A model generated the notes under the pieces. That model searched no databases and was not told where the DNA came from. It saw nothing but the letters and a program-made list of their open reading frames with translations. From positions 1 through 35,796 of the forward strand of contig DASTBI010000118.1 in assembly GCA_035712145.1 (NCBI GenBank): 35,796 nt of DNA. The letters are read 5' to 3'. Both the position numbers and the translations under genes were made by a program. Positions 1 through 8,729 of this stretch are shown here, piece after piece (within the stretch, counting starts at the first letter, position 1; each line of letters opens with the position of its first letter). Source of the stretch: Candidatus Eisenbacteria bacterium. GTDB taxonomy: Bacteria > Eisenbacteria > RBG-16-71-46.

Positions 1-1
1 G

Positions 2-739
2 AACACGGGCGCGCTCGTTTCCGGTCCCGTCAAAGAAGCATCATCTGTCGGTGCAGAGCGATCGGCGACAGCACAGGGTACCCAGCAGTCGCTTGTCGCC
101 GCATGCCCGCCGATCCACCTCCAGGACGTCATCAATGCGATCACGCCGTTCCTAACAGTGAATCAGGACTCTGGCATTGTCGCATTCGATACTACCGCCG
201 CGCTCGCGGCTGGGGTGGATCAGGTGACCATTCAAGTAGGGAAACAAGCTGTCGCGTTCAACAACGAAGTCCTCCGCGAGTCTGCCGCCGGGAGATCTGC
301 TCAGCCTGGGATTCTGGATTGGTTCAGGACCTGGCTCGTTCCCAATGTGAGGGGTGGTGCCAACAGCGATTGCGGCAATTTCTTACGTCCAGTGCCCAAC
401 AGCAGACAGCCCTGGAACAATGCAGCTATCTGCGCAGCCACACGTCAGGAGGCTGAGAACGCGCTCACCGCGGCTGGTTATCACGAAGTGCCCTGGGAGT
501 TTGCGGGGAGACAATCAACTGGTAACAACTGGGGAAAGGTTGTGCCTCCGCAAGACGCGCCGTGCAATACTCCTGGCGCATTCCGTCAACATGCGATTCT
601 TGAGCAGGTCGCTTGCTGCTGGACATACCGATGGCAGGAGCTGGAGCCAAATCCTGAACTCAATCCTCAGAACTATCCGAATGGGTTCCCATACCCTTTG
701 TGGCCACTCTACGTGTGGATCTGGCACCGACGTTTCTAA
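2..739 (+). CDS. Unrecognised protein, 3' part of a gene cut by the window edge
   Basis: The frame is open from the first bases of the window to a TAA, so the gene probably begins upstream; an internal GTG at 158 is the only start-like codon seen, and it has no convincing ribosome site. About 245 residues are visible. I do not recognise a family. The sequence has six or more cysteines (including PPQDAPCNTPG and a CC pair near the C-terminus), many Asn, Trp and Pro residues, and an aromatic, proline-rich tail (FPYPLWPLYVWIWHRRF). That composition suits an exported, disulfide-bonded domain, but no signal peptide can be seen because the N-terminus is missing. A small membrane protein starts 20 bases downstream. 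GC and third-position GC are clearly lower than in the genes after 3.8 kb. Confidence 0.6.
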   Translation, partial: NTGALVSGPVKEASSVGAERSATAQGTQQSLVAACPPIHLQDVINAITPFLTVNQDSGIVAFDTTAALAAGVDQVTIQVGKQAVAFNNEVLRESAAGRSAQPGILDWFRTWLVPNVRGGANSDCGNFLRPVPNSRQPWNNAAICAATRQEAENALTAAGYHEVPWEFAGRQSTGNNWGKVVPPQDAPCNTPGAFRQHAILEQVACCWTYRWQELEPNPELNPQNYPNGFPYPLWPLYVWIWHRRF

Positions 740-759
740 CTCTTGTGTTTGAGGTAGTC

Positions 760-1002
760 ATGAAGAGACTGCGATGGCGCGCGCTGGTGCTTTGGTATTT
801 TGCTATTGGTGTATTTGTGAGTGCCTATTTGAACTGGACAAGCTATCAGAAGGGGGCGCCTTCAGCTTTCGTTATTCTTGAGCATAGTGCCTCAGAGAGC
901 AGCCTAGTTGCCATTGTAGCTTGGGGCCTCATGGCCGTGCTGTTTTGGCCCATTGTGGTGGTCACGGAGATATGGTGGACGATCAACGGTTGGGGGAAGT
1001 GA
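760..1002 (+). CDS. Small membrane protein with two predicted helices
   Basis: An 80-aa product beginning MKRLRWRALVLWYFAIGV. The ATG at 760 was chosen over an earlier in-frame start because GAGGT at 751-755 lies just upstream and because it leaves a 20-base gap after the preceding stop. Helix 1 covers roughly residues 7-25 and helix 2 roughly 50-72 (IVAWGLMAVLFWPIVVVTEIWW), joined by a polar loop of about 25 residues; the positively charged N-terminus suggests both ends are cytoplasmic. I cannot assign a function. It is very probably cotranscribed with the preceding unknown gene; pairing an exported protein with a small membrane protein is one layout of effector/immunity pairs, but nothing in the residues proves this. 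Confidence 0.6.
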   Translation: MKRLRWRALVLWYFAIGVFVSAYLNWTSYQKGAPSAFVILEHSASESSLVAIVAWGLMAVLFWPIVVVTEIWWTINGWGK

Positions 1003-1214
1003 CTGGTGACTGAAGGCTCAGCCGTTTCTGTTTCGGCTTGCGGCAAACGGGCCACGCCCGGCGCCACGAGTCGTGTCTGAGAGACAACCGCAGACGTTGC
1101 GTACGGCAAGGGCGGCTGCAGGGCAGGCAAACAGTATCGCCGTTGTTTTCCGCGCGATCAGTTCAGTCATGCGGGGAATGTAGGCCTCGGCGAGATTCGC
1201 CTTGTGGGGATGCG

Positions 1215-3605
1215 ATGCTAGAGCACCGAGTTAGGACCTGGCGATTGGCCGTGATGATGGTCGTAGCCGTTGGGGGTAGTCCGATCATTGATGGGCCCGT
1301 GAGAGCTGACGAATGGCTTGGGTCAATTGCCACTGGACCTACGGCCCGGACGGGCTCTTGCGCAGTCTGGGACCCCGTTGGGAACCGGGTGGTGATCTTT
1401 GGTGGATTGGATGAGTCCGGTTCGCCACAAAGTGACGTGTGGGCCTTCAGTGCCATTACAGAGACATGGACGCAGTTATCTACCTCCGGTTCAGCGCCGG
1501 TTCCTCGGTCGCAGCATGTTGGGATCTACGATCCCCTGAGGCATCGGCTGGTAGTGCACGGTGGGTGGAATCGAGAAACGAACGAGGATGGAAGCGAGGT
1601 GTGGGCACTCACCTTTGGTGGGAGTCCCACGTGGACATTGCTCTCCGCCGCGGGTGGTGGACCACTCCCTAGATATGGGCATGTTGGCGTGTATGACGCT
1701 CACCGCGACCGGCTTGTCGTTTTTGGTGGAGACGAACGGGATGCGTTCCGCTCCGGTCTGCGGGATACGTGGGCGTTCTCCTTTGGCACCAACCAGTGGA
1801 CCATGCTTAAGGACTCGTCCCCTGGGCCCACGACCGGCTGTGCCGCCGTGTACGACCCCGTTCTGCAGAGAATAGTTCGCGTTGGCGGCCGCGAGAACGT
1901 GACTGGGTCTTGTGTCGAGAGAGTTTCGACTACGAGTGATTCGACCTACGAGCTAAGACTGAATCCGCTAGGAGCATGGAGCGCTGTGTCAGCATCTGGG
2001 GCAACGCCAATCAGGAGTGAAATGGGGGCAGCCAAAGACCACATAGGAAACCGTGTCTTGGTCTTCGGTGGAGTATCACGAAGCGACTGCATCGGCGCCT
2101 GCAGTGCGCCGACAGAGACTCGGCTGGGCACTACATTCTACCTATCCCTGGCCGGTACACCGGGATGGAGTTCTCCGTCCATGCCGGAGCCCAGCGCGAG
2201 GGGGCATTACGGCGCTGCATACGATTCTGCGGGTCATCGGCTATTCCTGTTTGGTGGCGGAGGGTTCGCTCGGAGTATCGGAGGCAACTGTAATCAAGTG
2301 ACTCAGACGTGTACGTTCTACGGGGACATCTATTATTTGCGCATCGCCCCAAGCGCAGTCGAAAACCTGAACATCGACATGGCCAGCTCGACGGAGGCAT
2401 GGCCGATGTGGGCTGCACCAGGCGAAGGGGTCGCGACAGGCGCAGAATACGACCTTCGATACTCAACGTCGCCGATCACGGAGACCAACTTCTCTGGGGC
2501 GCTTCAAGCGACCGAAGAGCCCGTTCCTGGATCGCCAGGCAGCTACGAAATGCACGGAGTCTTCGGGCTTCAGCCAAATACCGACTACTGGTTTGCCCTA
2601 AAGACGAAAGGTGTGTGTGGCAACTGGTCGCGAATCAGCAATGTGGCCTGGGTTCGAACACTCTCAGTCGGGGGAGGTTGCTGTGGAGTCGGGAAGGCTC
2701 CCCCGAGCGCGAGCCGGACTAAGGCCGCGCTTGGCATGCCGTCCCCCACATTGGTTGGTACCAATGTCCTGGATCAGTCGAGCGCCGCAGGGACGGCTGC
2801 ATTGGTAGCAGAGCTAACTGCAGCTACGGGCTCTTCGACCGTCCGCACTTACGCCCTTGACGCTGCAGCCGCGGGCGCGGCCATCGGGAGGGAGACTGCC
2901 GGCGTTCTGATTCAAACCCCTGATGGATCAAATGGTTGGACCACACGGCTCCGGCTCAATCCTTCAGGTGCGAGCAGTGCGTTCGCCGTAAGGGGCCTGC
3001 TGGAAGGCGCTCGCATGGTGTTCAATGGACCCCACGCTCTCAGCTTTGCTCCGAAGTCGACCCACTTCGGTAGGGCAGGTTTGAGACAGGTTGCGGCAGT
3101 CTATAGCGCGGTCCATTCCAGGAACGGCGACGTCCGAAGTGCGGTTGATGACAACCAAGGATTTACTGGTGGGCTCTCGACTGGTGATACGTTGACCATT
3201 TCCTACTCGCCCGCAGACTCTTCGACTGGAACACGAGATTGGTTCTTGCTCGTTGAGCGTCTCTCGACTCCAGCTGGGGAGAGTGCGCCAGGAGTTCGGG
3301 TCCCAGCGCAGGGATCTAACCTCCCCACGGGGTTTGCACTTTCCCAGAACCAACCGAATCCATTTTCTCACCAGACGACCATTCACTTTGAGTTGCCGAC
3401 TAGGGCCAAGGTGAGGCTTGAGATTTTCGACTTGGCTGGACGACGGGTACGAGTGCTTTCCGACGCGGAGTACCCTCCCGGGTATCACTCGATAGCTTGG
3501 GATAAGGCCAATGCGTCCGGAGACCGTGTGGTGCCAGGTGTGTACATTTACCGGCTCACTGCCGGCTCGTTCCGAGATCAGAAGAGGATGACGCTGTTGC
3601 CGTGA
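1215..3605 (+). CDS. Secreted Kelch-repeat and FN3 protein with FlgD/T9SS-type C-terminal domain
   Basis: The 796-aa product starts at ATG 1215 (GGGGA at 1206-1210), which places a signal peptide at the N-terminus (charged MLEHRVRTWRLAV, hydrophobic stretch, then PVRA before DEW); longer in-frame starts would bury it. Residues about 35-375 hold about six Kelch-type blades, each with a variant of YDP..RLVVFGG followed by W.LS. Residues about 380-480 look like a fibronectin type III domain (PNTDYWFALKTKG, then ISNVAWV). After a low-complexity linker, residues 700-796 form a FlgD-Ig/T9SS-like sorting domain with the hallmarks FALSQNQPNPF, FDLAGRRV and GVYIYRL. In FCB-type bacteria such domains direct secretion and surface attachment. 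The likely role is a surface or secreted binding protein; the ligand is unknown. GC is lower than in the downstream genes. Confidence 0.85.
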   Translation: MLEHRVRTWRLAVMMVVAVGGSPIIDGPVRADEWLGSIATGPTARTGSCAVWDPVGNRVVIFGGLDESGSPQSDVWAFSAITETWTQLSTSGSAPVPRSQHVGIYDPLRHRLVVHGGWNRETNEDGSEVWALTFGGSPTWTLLSAAGGGPLPRYGHVGVYDAHRDRLVVFGGDERDAFRSGLRDTWAFSFGTNQWTMLKDSSPGPTTGCAAVYDPVLQRIVRVGGRENVTGSCVERVSTTSDSTYELRLNPLGAWSAVSASGATPIRSEMGAAKDHIGNRVLVFGGVSRSDCIGACSAPTETRLGTTFYLSLAGTPGWSSPSMPEPSARGHYGAAYDSAGHRLFLFGGGGFARSIGGNCNQVTQTCTFYGDIYYLRIAPSAVENLNIDMASSTEAWPMWAAPGEGVATGAEYDLRYSTSPITETNFSGALQATEEPVPGSPGSYEMHGVFGLQPNTDYWFALKTKGVCGNWSRISNVAWVRTLSVGGGCCGVGKAPPSASRTKAALGMPSPTLVGTNVLDQSSAAGTAALVAELTAATGSSTVRTYALDAAAAGAAIGRETAGVLIQTPDGSNGWTTRLRLNPSGASSAFAVRGLLEGARMVFNGPHALSFAPKSTHFGRAGLRQVAAVYSAVHSRNGDVRSAVDDNQGFTGGLSTGDTLTISYSPADSSTGTRDWFLLVERLSTPAGESAPGVRVPAQGSNLPTGFALSQNQPNPFSHQTTIHFELPTRAKVRLEIFDLAGRRVRVLSDAEYPPGYHSIAWDKANASGDRVVPGVYIYRLTAGSFRDQKRMTLLP

Positions 3606-3803
3606 TATGGAACGACGCGTGCGCCAGATCTTGCTGTTGATCTCGGCGGCCGCGAATTCCAAGTCGGCTCCGTAAGATGCCCGCACAGCGTCGATCATGA
3701 TGGTCTTCGACTGCTGAGTCGTGGTTTGCGCGAGCCTCCGCACCGACTTCCGCTCGAGGGTGTGGCCTGGAGACTTGGACGCGCTAGAGTGAGTTGAGTC
3801 CAT
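3606..3803 (-). pseudogene. Possible remnant of a minus-strand gene
   Basis: On the minus strand this gap reads as an open frame with protein-like composition, including the segments TIMIDAVRASYGADLEF and AAAEINSKIW. The frame then runs antisense into the Kelch gene, where the codons lose coding character. The readable part looks like a truncated domain whose 3' half was replaced. I do not recognise the family and cannot exclude chance, because open frames are common in GC-rich DNA. It coincides with the point where base composition shifts from the lower-GC left end to the GC-rich remainder, which fits a recombination junction. Confidence 0.25.
3782..3790 (+). promoter_or_regulatory. Candidate -10 element before the metallophosphoesterase gene
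   Basis: CGCTAGAGT lies 30 bases before the ATG at 3821. It resembles the TG(T/C)TAGNNT elements seen before other operon heads in this window. No good -35 hexamer is visible at 17 bases. Confidence 0.35.
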
Positions 3804-3820
3804 CCTTCGAGGATCAGCCG

Positions 3821-4597
3821 ATGCGTGTGGCCGCGCTCTACGACATCCACGGCAACCTTCGCGCGCTCGAGGCGGTGCTCGCCGACGTCGTCTCTTCGGG
3901 CGTCGATCGCGTCGTGGTCGGTGGCGATACCGTGCCGGGCCCCTGGCCGCGCAAGACGCTGGATCGCCTGCTGGCGCTCGACCTGCCCATCCAGTTCATC
4001 CACGGCAACTGCGAGCGCTCGGTGCTCGCCCAGATGGCGGCGTTGACGGGTGCGCCCGTCACCTACTGGGGCACGACCTCGGGCAAGCCGCTCCCGGAGA
4101 AGGACCAGGCCATCATGCGCTGGACCGCCGCGCAGCTCGGACCCGACGACGAGCGGTTGTTCGCCGCCTGGCCGCGGACGCTGCGCCTGAGCATCGATGG
4201 CCTCGGCGACGTGCTCTTCTGCCACGCCACACCGCGCAGCGAGACCGAGATCTTCACGCGTCTCACGCCCGAGGAGCGGCTGCTCCCGCTCTTCCAGAGC
4301 CTCGGGGTCTCGCTCGTGGTCTGCGGGCACACGCACATGCAGTTCGACCGGATGGTCGGGAAGACGCGCGTCGTCAACTCCGGCAGCGTGGGCGCGCCGA
4401 TCGGCCAGACCGGCGCTTTCTGGACCTTGCTCGGCCCCGGTGTCGAGCATCGGCGCACCCGCTACGACCTCGAGAGGACGGCGGAGGAGATTCGAGGGAC
4501 GCGCCATCCGCAGGCGGCGGAGCAGGCGAAGAACCTCCTCGATCCACCGAACGAGGAAGAAACGCTGGCATTGTTCGAGTCGTTTGCGGTGAAATGA
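3821..4597 (+). CDS. Metallophosphoesterase (calcineurin-like, YfcE/MJ0936 type)
   Basis: A 258-aa cytoplasmic protein. The ATG at 3821 has GAGGA at 3809-3813; an upstream TTG would add nine unconserved residues. All metal-binding motifs of the family are present: DIHGN (D8, H10), GGD (residues 34-36), HGNCE (61-65), CHA (124-126) and CGHTH (168-172), followed by NSGSVGAPIG. Such enzymes hold two metal ions and hydrolyse phosphomono- or phosphodiesters; the substrate cannot be read from sequence. About 50 C-terminal residues after the core are rich in Glu and Arg and may be a helical tail. It is followed 27 bases later by a 62-aa gene and probably shares its mRNA. Confidence 0.85.
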   Translation: MRVAALYDIHGNLRALEAVLADVVSSGVDRVVVGGDTVPGPWPRKTLDRLLALDLPIQFIHGNCERSVLAQMAALTGAPVTYWGTTSGKPLPEKDQAIMRWTAAQLGPDDERLFAAWPRTLRLSIDGLGDVLFCHATPRSETEIFTRLTPEERLLPLFQSLGVSLVVCGHTHMQFDRMVGKTRVVNSGSVGAPIGQTGAFWTLLGPGVEHRRTRYDLERTAEEIRGTRHPQAAEQAKNLLDPPNEEETLALFESFAVK

Positions 4598-4624
4598 GGA
4601 CCCATTCCAAGTCAGGGAGGATTC

Positions 4625-4813
4625 ATGGGCTCAAGGAAGATCTCGATCCGCTACGACGGTCCGTCCGAGAAGCCGATTCGGATCTACTGGTCGGAGACCA
4701 ACCAGCTGGCCAGCAACCGGCGCTTCGCGAACATCGAGGAGGCCGGGGCCCTCGCGCGGGCGCTGATGACGGAGTGGAATGTGGATCATGAGGTCGAAAA
4801 CCCGGAATCCTGA
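4625..4813 (+). CDS. Small conserved-looking hypothetical protein
   Basis: A 62-aa soluble protein beginning MGSRKISIRYDG, with a strong ribosome site (AGGGAGG, 4614-4620) four bases before the ATG. The predicted pattern is two short strands (KISIRYDG, PIRIYWSE) followed by an amphipathic helix (EEAGALARALMTEW). There are no cysteines, membrane segment or catalytic motif. It sits directly behind the metallophosphoesterase gene and ahead of a hairpin terminator. Function unknown; the good start site and balanced composition make it likely to be real. Confidence 0.65.
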   Translation: MGSRKISIRYDGPSEKPIRIYWSETNQLASNRRFANIEEAGALARALMTEWNVDHEVENPES

Positions 4814-4851
4814 CCTCGTCCGCCGCGCTTGGCGCGTGAAGCCATAGACGA

Positions 4852-4880
4852 GCGGGCGGGATCGTGATGACCCCGCCCGC
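4852..4880. terminator. Hairpin between convergent genes, probable bidirectional terminator
   Basis: GCGGGCGGG (4852-4860) pairs with CCCGCCCGC (4872-4880) around an 11-base loop. It lies between the end of the 62-aa gene and the end of the minus-strand lipoprotein gene. Only a short T run (GTCGTTTC) follows on the plus strand, so termination strength is uncertain. Confidence 0.55.
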
Positions 4881-4909
4881 GTCGTTTCGGCCCCCTGCGG
4901 TCGGGCCGA

Positions 4910-5326
4910 CTACGATTCCTTGTGCTTGCCCGGCTTGGTCACCTCGCCGATGCGCAGCTTGTCCTTGCCGATCGCGACGTAGACACTCTCCCCGGGCTCG
5001 GCGCCCTTGGGCACGAGCTCGAAGCGCACTTCGCCGTCCTCGTCCACGGTCCGCTGCGCGTTGGGCAGCTCCTTCTCGTAGAACGCGACGATCTTGTCCT
5101 GGTTCTTCGGATCGATCTTGAACCAGTACGTGATCGACTCGGAGACGTGCTCGTCCAGGCTCTCGCCGTAGTAGTTGCCGCCCATCGCGTCCTCGACTTC
5201 CGCACCGGGGAAGATCGGCACCTGGCTGGCATACACGACGTCGAGCTTCTTCCACTGGGCGTAGTGATCCTGGCCGCAGCCCATGATCAGGATGACCACG
5301 GCGACCCCCAACCATCGACGATTCAT
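4910..5326 (-). CDS. Probable lipoprotein of unknown function
   Basis: A 138-aa protein starting at 5326 with GGGAGG just upstream; a longer frame exists but would hide the signal peptide. The N-terminus MNRRWLGVAVVILIMGC is a lipoprotein signal with Cys17 as the likely acylated residue. The mature part contains VPIFPGAEVEDAMGG and, later, KIVAFYEKELPNAQ. This PGA...FYEKELP pattern recurs, to my knowledge, in small uncharacterised periplasmic domains of delta-proteobacteria and related MAGs. It ends in a Lys-rich tail. It lies 52 bases downstream of the DNA methyltransferase on the same strand and may be cotranscribed; no functional link is evident. Confidence 0.7.
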   Translation of the reverse strand: MNRRWLGVAVVILIMGCGQDHYAQWKKLDVVYASQVPIFPGAEVEDAMGGNYYGESLDEHVSESITYWFKIDPKNQDKIVAFYEKELPNAQRTVDEDGEVRFELVPKGAEPGESVYVAIGKDKLRIGEVTKPGKHKES

Positions 5327-5378
5327 CGTTCCCTCCCGACTGGAAAAGCCTCGGGAAGGTATCGGCGCGGGCGCGCCG

Positions 5379-6449
5379 TCAATTGACCGCGGACTCGGCC
5401 GCCGCGGAAACCCGCGTGGCTCGGGCAATTCGGGCCCGCCGCGCCGTCGGACCGGTTTCCACCAGGAACAGCAGCTCGCGGTTCGTCCCCGGGCCCGGGG
5501 TCCCGACCTTGACGCCTTTCGGGTTGTAGATCCCGATTCGATGCCCGACGTAGCGCCGATGGGGAACGGCTCTGCGCGTCACCGGTCCGCGCTCACGCAG
5601 AATGGCCTCGATCTGGCCGGGCGTGAGGTAGCCCTCGTCGCTGAACGAGACCAGGATCCAGCGCGCGTCGAGCGCCATCACCACGTCCCGCAGCGCCGGC
5701 TCGATCGAGCCGCGCCGGTTGAAGAGGCTGCCGCGCTCGCGCACGTCGCGGCGCTTCATGGCCACGCCGTAGACCTCGGGCTTGTCCCAGCGCACCAGGG
5801 ACTCCCACACGTGGTAGTTGCCGAGATAGGAGTGCTGATTGTACGGCGGATCGAGGTAGACCAGATCGGCGCGGAAGCTTCCGGCCGCCTCGATCGCTTC
5901 GAGGCACGACGCTCCGCCCGGGCCGTCGAGCAGCTCGGGCACCCGCAACCGCAACGGCTGGCACGAGCGCGCCGCCCAGCGCTTGAGGTAGGCCATCTGC
6001 ACGCCGGTCGTGGAGTCCACACGATCGGCGGCCTCCATCAGGCTGACGATCGCGATGGCTTCGAGCTCGGGCTCGAGGGATAGACACGCGATCCGGTCGC
6101 GGATGGCATCCACCCGAGCGCCATTCATGGGCTGCAGGTAGCGAGAACGGACGCAGAAGGTCTCGGTGAACCACCCGGGCTTCCCCGAGAGCTTGTCGAG
6201 CTCCTCGATCAGCCGGGTCGCCCGATCCAGCCAGCGCGTCCGATCGGCCTGCACGTAGCACGTGGCGAGTGCCGCGGCGTAGGCATTGTGATCGTTGGCG
6301 TGCACGCGATAGCCGCGCCGCTTGAGGGCGTGCGCCACTCGCGACGTGCCGGAGAAGAGGTCGAGCACGGTCCGCACTCCCGGAAGAGGCGCGACCTGAT
6401 CCAGGATGCGTGGCAGGAGCACGCGCTTGCTGCCGAGGTACTTGATCAC
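5379..6449 (-). CDS. D12-class N6-adenine DNA methyltransferase, orphan
   Basis: A 356-aa protein starting at GTG 6449 (AAGGA upstream), so that it begins with the family's N-terminal cofactor motif, KYLGSKR. Motif I is DLFSGT (D30-T35), which binds S-adenosylmethionine, and motif IV, the catalytic DPPY, is at residues 200-203 (YLDPPYNQHSYLGNYH). This order is that of alpha/D12-type enzymes such as Dam and the FokI methylase. The region between the motifs (about residues 40-195) would carry target recognition and is longer than in Dam. No restriction endonuclase or specificity gene lies nearby, so it looks like a solitary methyltransferase. The Arg/Ala-rich C-terminal 25 residues are probably disordered. 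Confidence 0.85.
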   Translation of the reverse strand: MIKYLGSKRVLLPRILDQVAPLPGVRTVLDLFSGTSRVAHALKRRGYRVHANDHNAYAAALATCYVQADRTRWLDRATRLIEELDKLSGKPGWFTETFCVRSRYLQPMNGARVDAIRDRIACLSLEPELEAIAIVSLMEAADRVDSTTGVQMAYLKRWAARSCQPLRLRVPELLDGPGGASCLEAIEAAGSFRADLVYLDPPYNQHSYLGNYHVWESLVRWDKPEVYGVAMKRRDVRERGSLFNRRGSIEPALRDVVMALDARWILVSFSDEGYLTPGQIEAILRERGPVTRRAVPHRRYVGHRIGIYNPKGVKVGTPGPGTNRELLFLVETGPTARRARIARATRVSAAAESAVN

Positions 6450-6490
6450 CGGGATCCTTCCCGGCCGGGGATGGCTTCCATGCCGGGCGC

Positions 6491-6499
6491 AGACTAACA
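6491..6499 (-). promoter_or_regulatory. Candidate -10 element for the methyltransferase gene
   Basis: On the minus strand the sequence reads TGTTAGTCT, 41 bases before the GTG start at 6449. It is nearly the same as the element before sdhC (TGTTAGATT). No clear -35 box is visible. Confidence 0.4.
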
Positions 6500-6645
6500 C
6501 GACTTGCTTCGACCCTCCCGAACCTTCGCAAGTGTCCGCTTGTGGGAAACCCTCGTCCCGAAGCCGGTCATCCTGGAGCGATGAACGAGCGACCATCAGC
6601 CGCCCCGAGTCATATGTCACAACCACTTGGGATGGTGCGCTCGAG

Positions 6646-6661
6646 TGGCACGACTCTTCTA
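6646..6661 (+). promoter_or_regulatory. Candidate sigma-54 promoter before the HlyD/ABC operon
   Basis: TGGCACG (6646-6652) is a perfect -24 element. After four bases comes TTCTA, where TTGCA is expected, so the -12 element is imperfect (CT instead of GC). The position would put the transcript start near 6672, about 30 bases before the TTG start of the adaptor. An NtrC-family activator is encoded downstream in the same block. The alternative is a sigma-70-like -10 element, TAGATA, overlapping the same bases. Confidence 0.4.
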
Positions 6662-6702
6662 GATAGGGCCGATCGGGTTCTTCCGTCTCGAGGAGGCTGC
6701 TC

Positions 6703-7947
6703 TTGGACATTCCGCGCCCCAAGGTGAAGCGCCATCGCACCCGCGTGCTGGTCATCATCGCCACCGCGGTGGTGCTGCTCACCACCCTGGGTCTCTCTCA
6801 GCTCAGGCCAGCGTCGCCCGAGATCGAGCGCGCCACGCTCCTGATCGATGCGGTCAAGCGCGGTCCGATGCTTCGCCAGGTGCACGCCAACGGAACGCTG
6901 GTGCCGGAGGATCAGCGCTTCGTGTCCGCCCTCACCGCCGGCCGCGTCGACAAGGTGCTGGTGCGGCCCGGCGCGACGGTCGGCGCCGACGACGTGCTGG
7001 TCGAGCTCAGCAATCCCGACGTCCAGCTCGAGGCACTCGATTCGGAACGCCAGCTCAAGCTCGCCGAGGCCGATCTCGCGAGCCTCCGCTCCACGCTCGA
7101 GACCGCGCGGCTGGCGCAAACGTCCGCGCTCGCGAGCGCGCGCACCGAGAAGCGCGAGGCCGAGCGGGCGGTCGCGGTGGCGGAGCGGCTGGCCAAGGAC
7201 GGTCTCTCCTCCGCGATGGAAGTCGAGCGCGCGACCGACAGGTTGACCGAGGCCAAGGAGCGCTTCGAAATGGAGGAGAAGCGGCTCGAGCTCGCCAACG
7301 AGGCGCTCAAGGCGCAGATCGAGCTGCGCAAGGCCGACGCCGAGCGCCTGCGCGCGATCGCCCGCTTCCAGCAGGAGCGCGTCACGTCGATGCGCGTCAA
7401 GGCCGGCGCCGCGGGCCAGGTGCAGCAGCTCGACCTCCAGCCCGGACAATGGGTGCAGTCGGGTCAGCCGCTGGCGCGCGTCGCCACGCCGGATCGGCTG
7501 AAAGCCGTGCTCCAGATCCCCGAGTCGCAGGCCCGCGACATCGCGCTCGGCCTCCCGGCCACCATCGACACCCGGAACGGCGTGGTCAAAGGCCGCGTCG
7601 TGCGCATCGATCCAGGGGTCCAGAACGGCTCGGTCGCGGTCGACATCGCCTTCGACGGCCCGCTCCCGCGCGGCGCGCGGCCCGACCTGGGAATCGACGG
7701 CACGATCGTGATCGAGCGCATCGCCGAAGTGCTCTCGGTGGGCCGTCCCGCGCTGGGCGGGAGCGAGACCACCCTGCGGCTCTTCCGGCTCGAGCCCGAC
7801 GGGCACACCGCGGTGCGGGTGCCGGTCCAGCTCGGCCGAGCTTCGTTCGACGCCGTGGAAATCCTCGCCGGGTTGCGCGAGGGCGACCGCGTGATTCTTT
7901 CCGAGATGTCTCGTTGGGACCACACCGACCGGGTGAGGCTCCGCTGA
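6703..7947 (+). CDS. Periplasmic adaptor protein (HlyD/MacA family)
   Basis: A 414-aa protein starting at TTG 6703, supported by AGGAGG at 6691-6696 with six bases between. An uncleaved N-terminal membrane anchor lies at about residues 14-34. Then come the first half of a lipoyl/barrel-sandwich domain (about 60-105, VDKVLVRPGATVGADDVL), a long charged coiled-coil hairpin (about 110-235) and the second lipoyl half (AGQVQQLDLQPGQWVQSGQPLA). Beta-barrel and membrane-proximal domains fill the C-terminus (ILAGLREGDRVIL). Such adaptors bridge an inner-membrane transporter to an outer-membrane TolC-type channel. No TolC homologue lies in this window. It is the first gene of an apparent operon with the ABC ATPase (32-base gap) and two permeases. 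Confidence 0.9.
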   Translation: MDIPRPKVKRHRTRVLVIIATAVVLLTTLGLSQLRPASPEIERATLLIDAVKRGPMLRQVHANGTLVPEDQRFVSALTAGRVDKVLVRPGATVGADDVLVELSNPDVQLEALDSERQLKLAEADLASLRSTLETARLAQTSALASARTEKREAERAVAVAERLAKDGLSSAMEVERATDRLTEAKERFEMEEKRLELANEALKAQIELRKADAERLRAIARFQQERVTSMRVKAGAAGQVQQLDLQPGQWVQSGQPLARVATPDRLKAVLQIPESQARDIALGLPATIDTRNGVVKGRVVRIDPGVQNGSVAVDIAFDGPLPRGARPDLGIDGTIVIERIAEVLSVGRPALGGSETTLRLFRLEPDGHTAVRVPVQLGRASFDAVEILAGLREGDRVILSEMSRWDHTDRVRLR

Positions 7948-7979
7948 TTCCGCCTCATGAACGAACCGAAGGAGAATCC

Positions 7980-8728
<749 letters not shown>

Positions 8729-8729
<1 letters not shown>

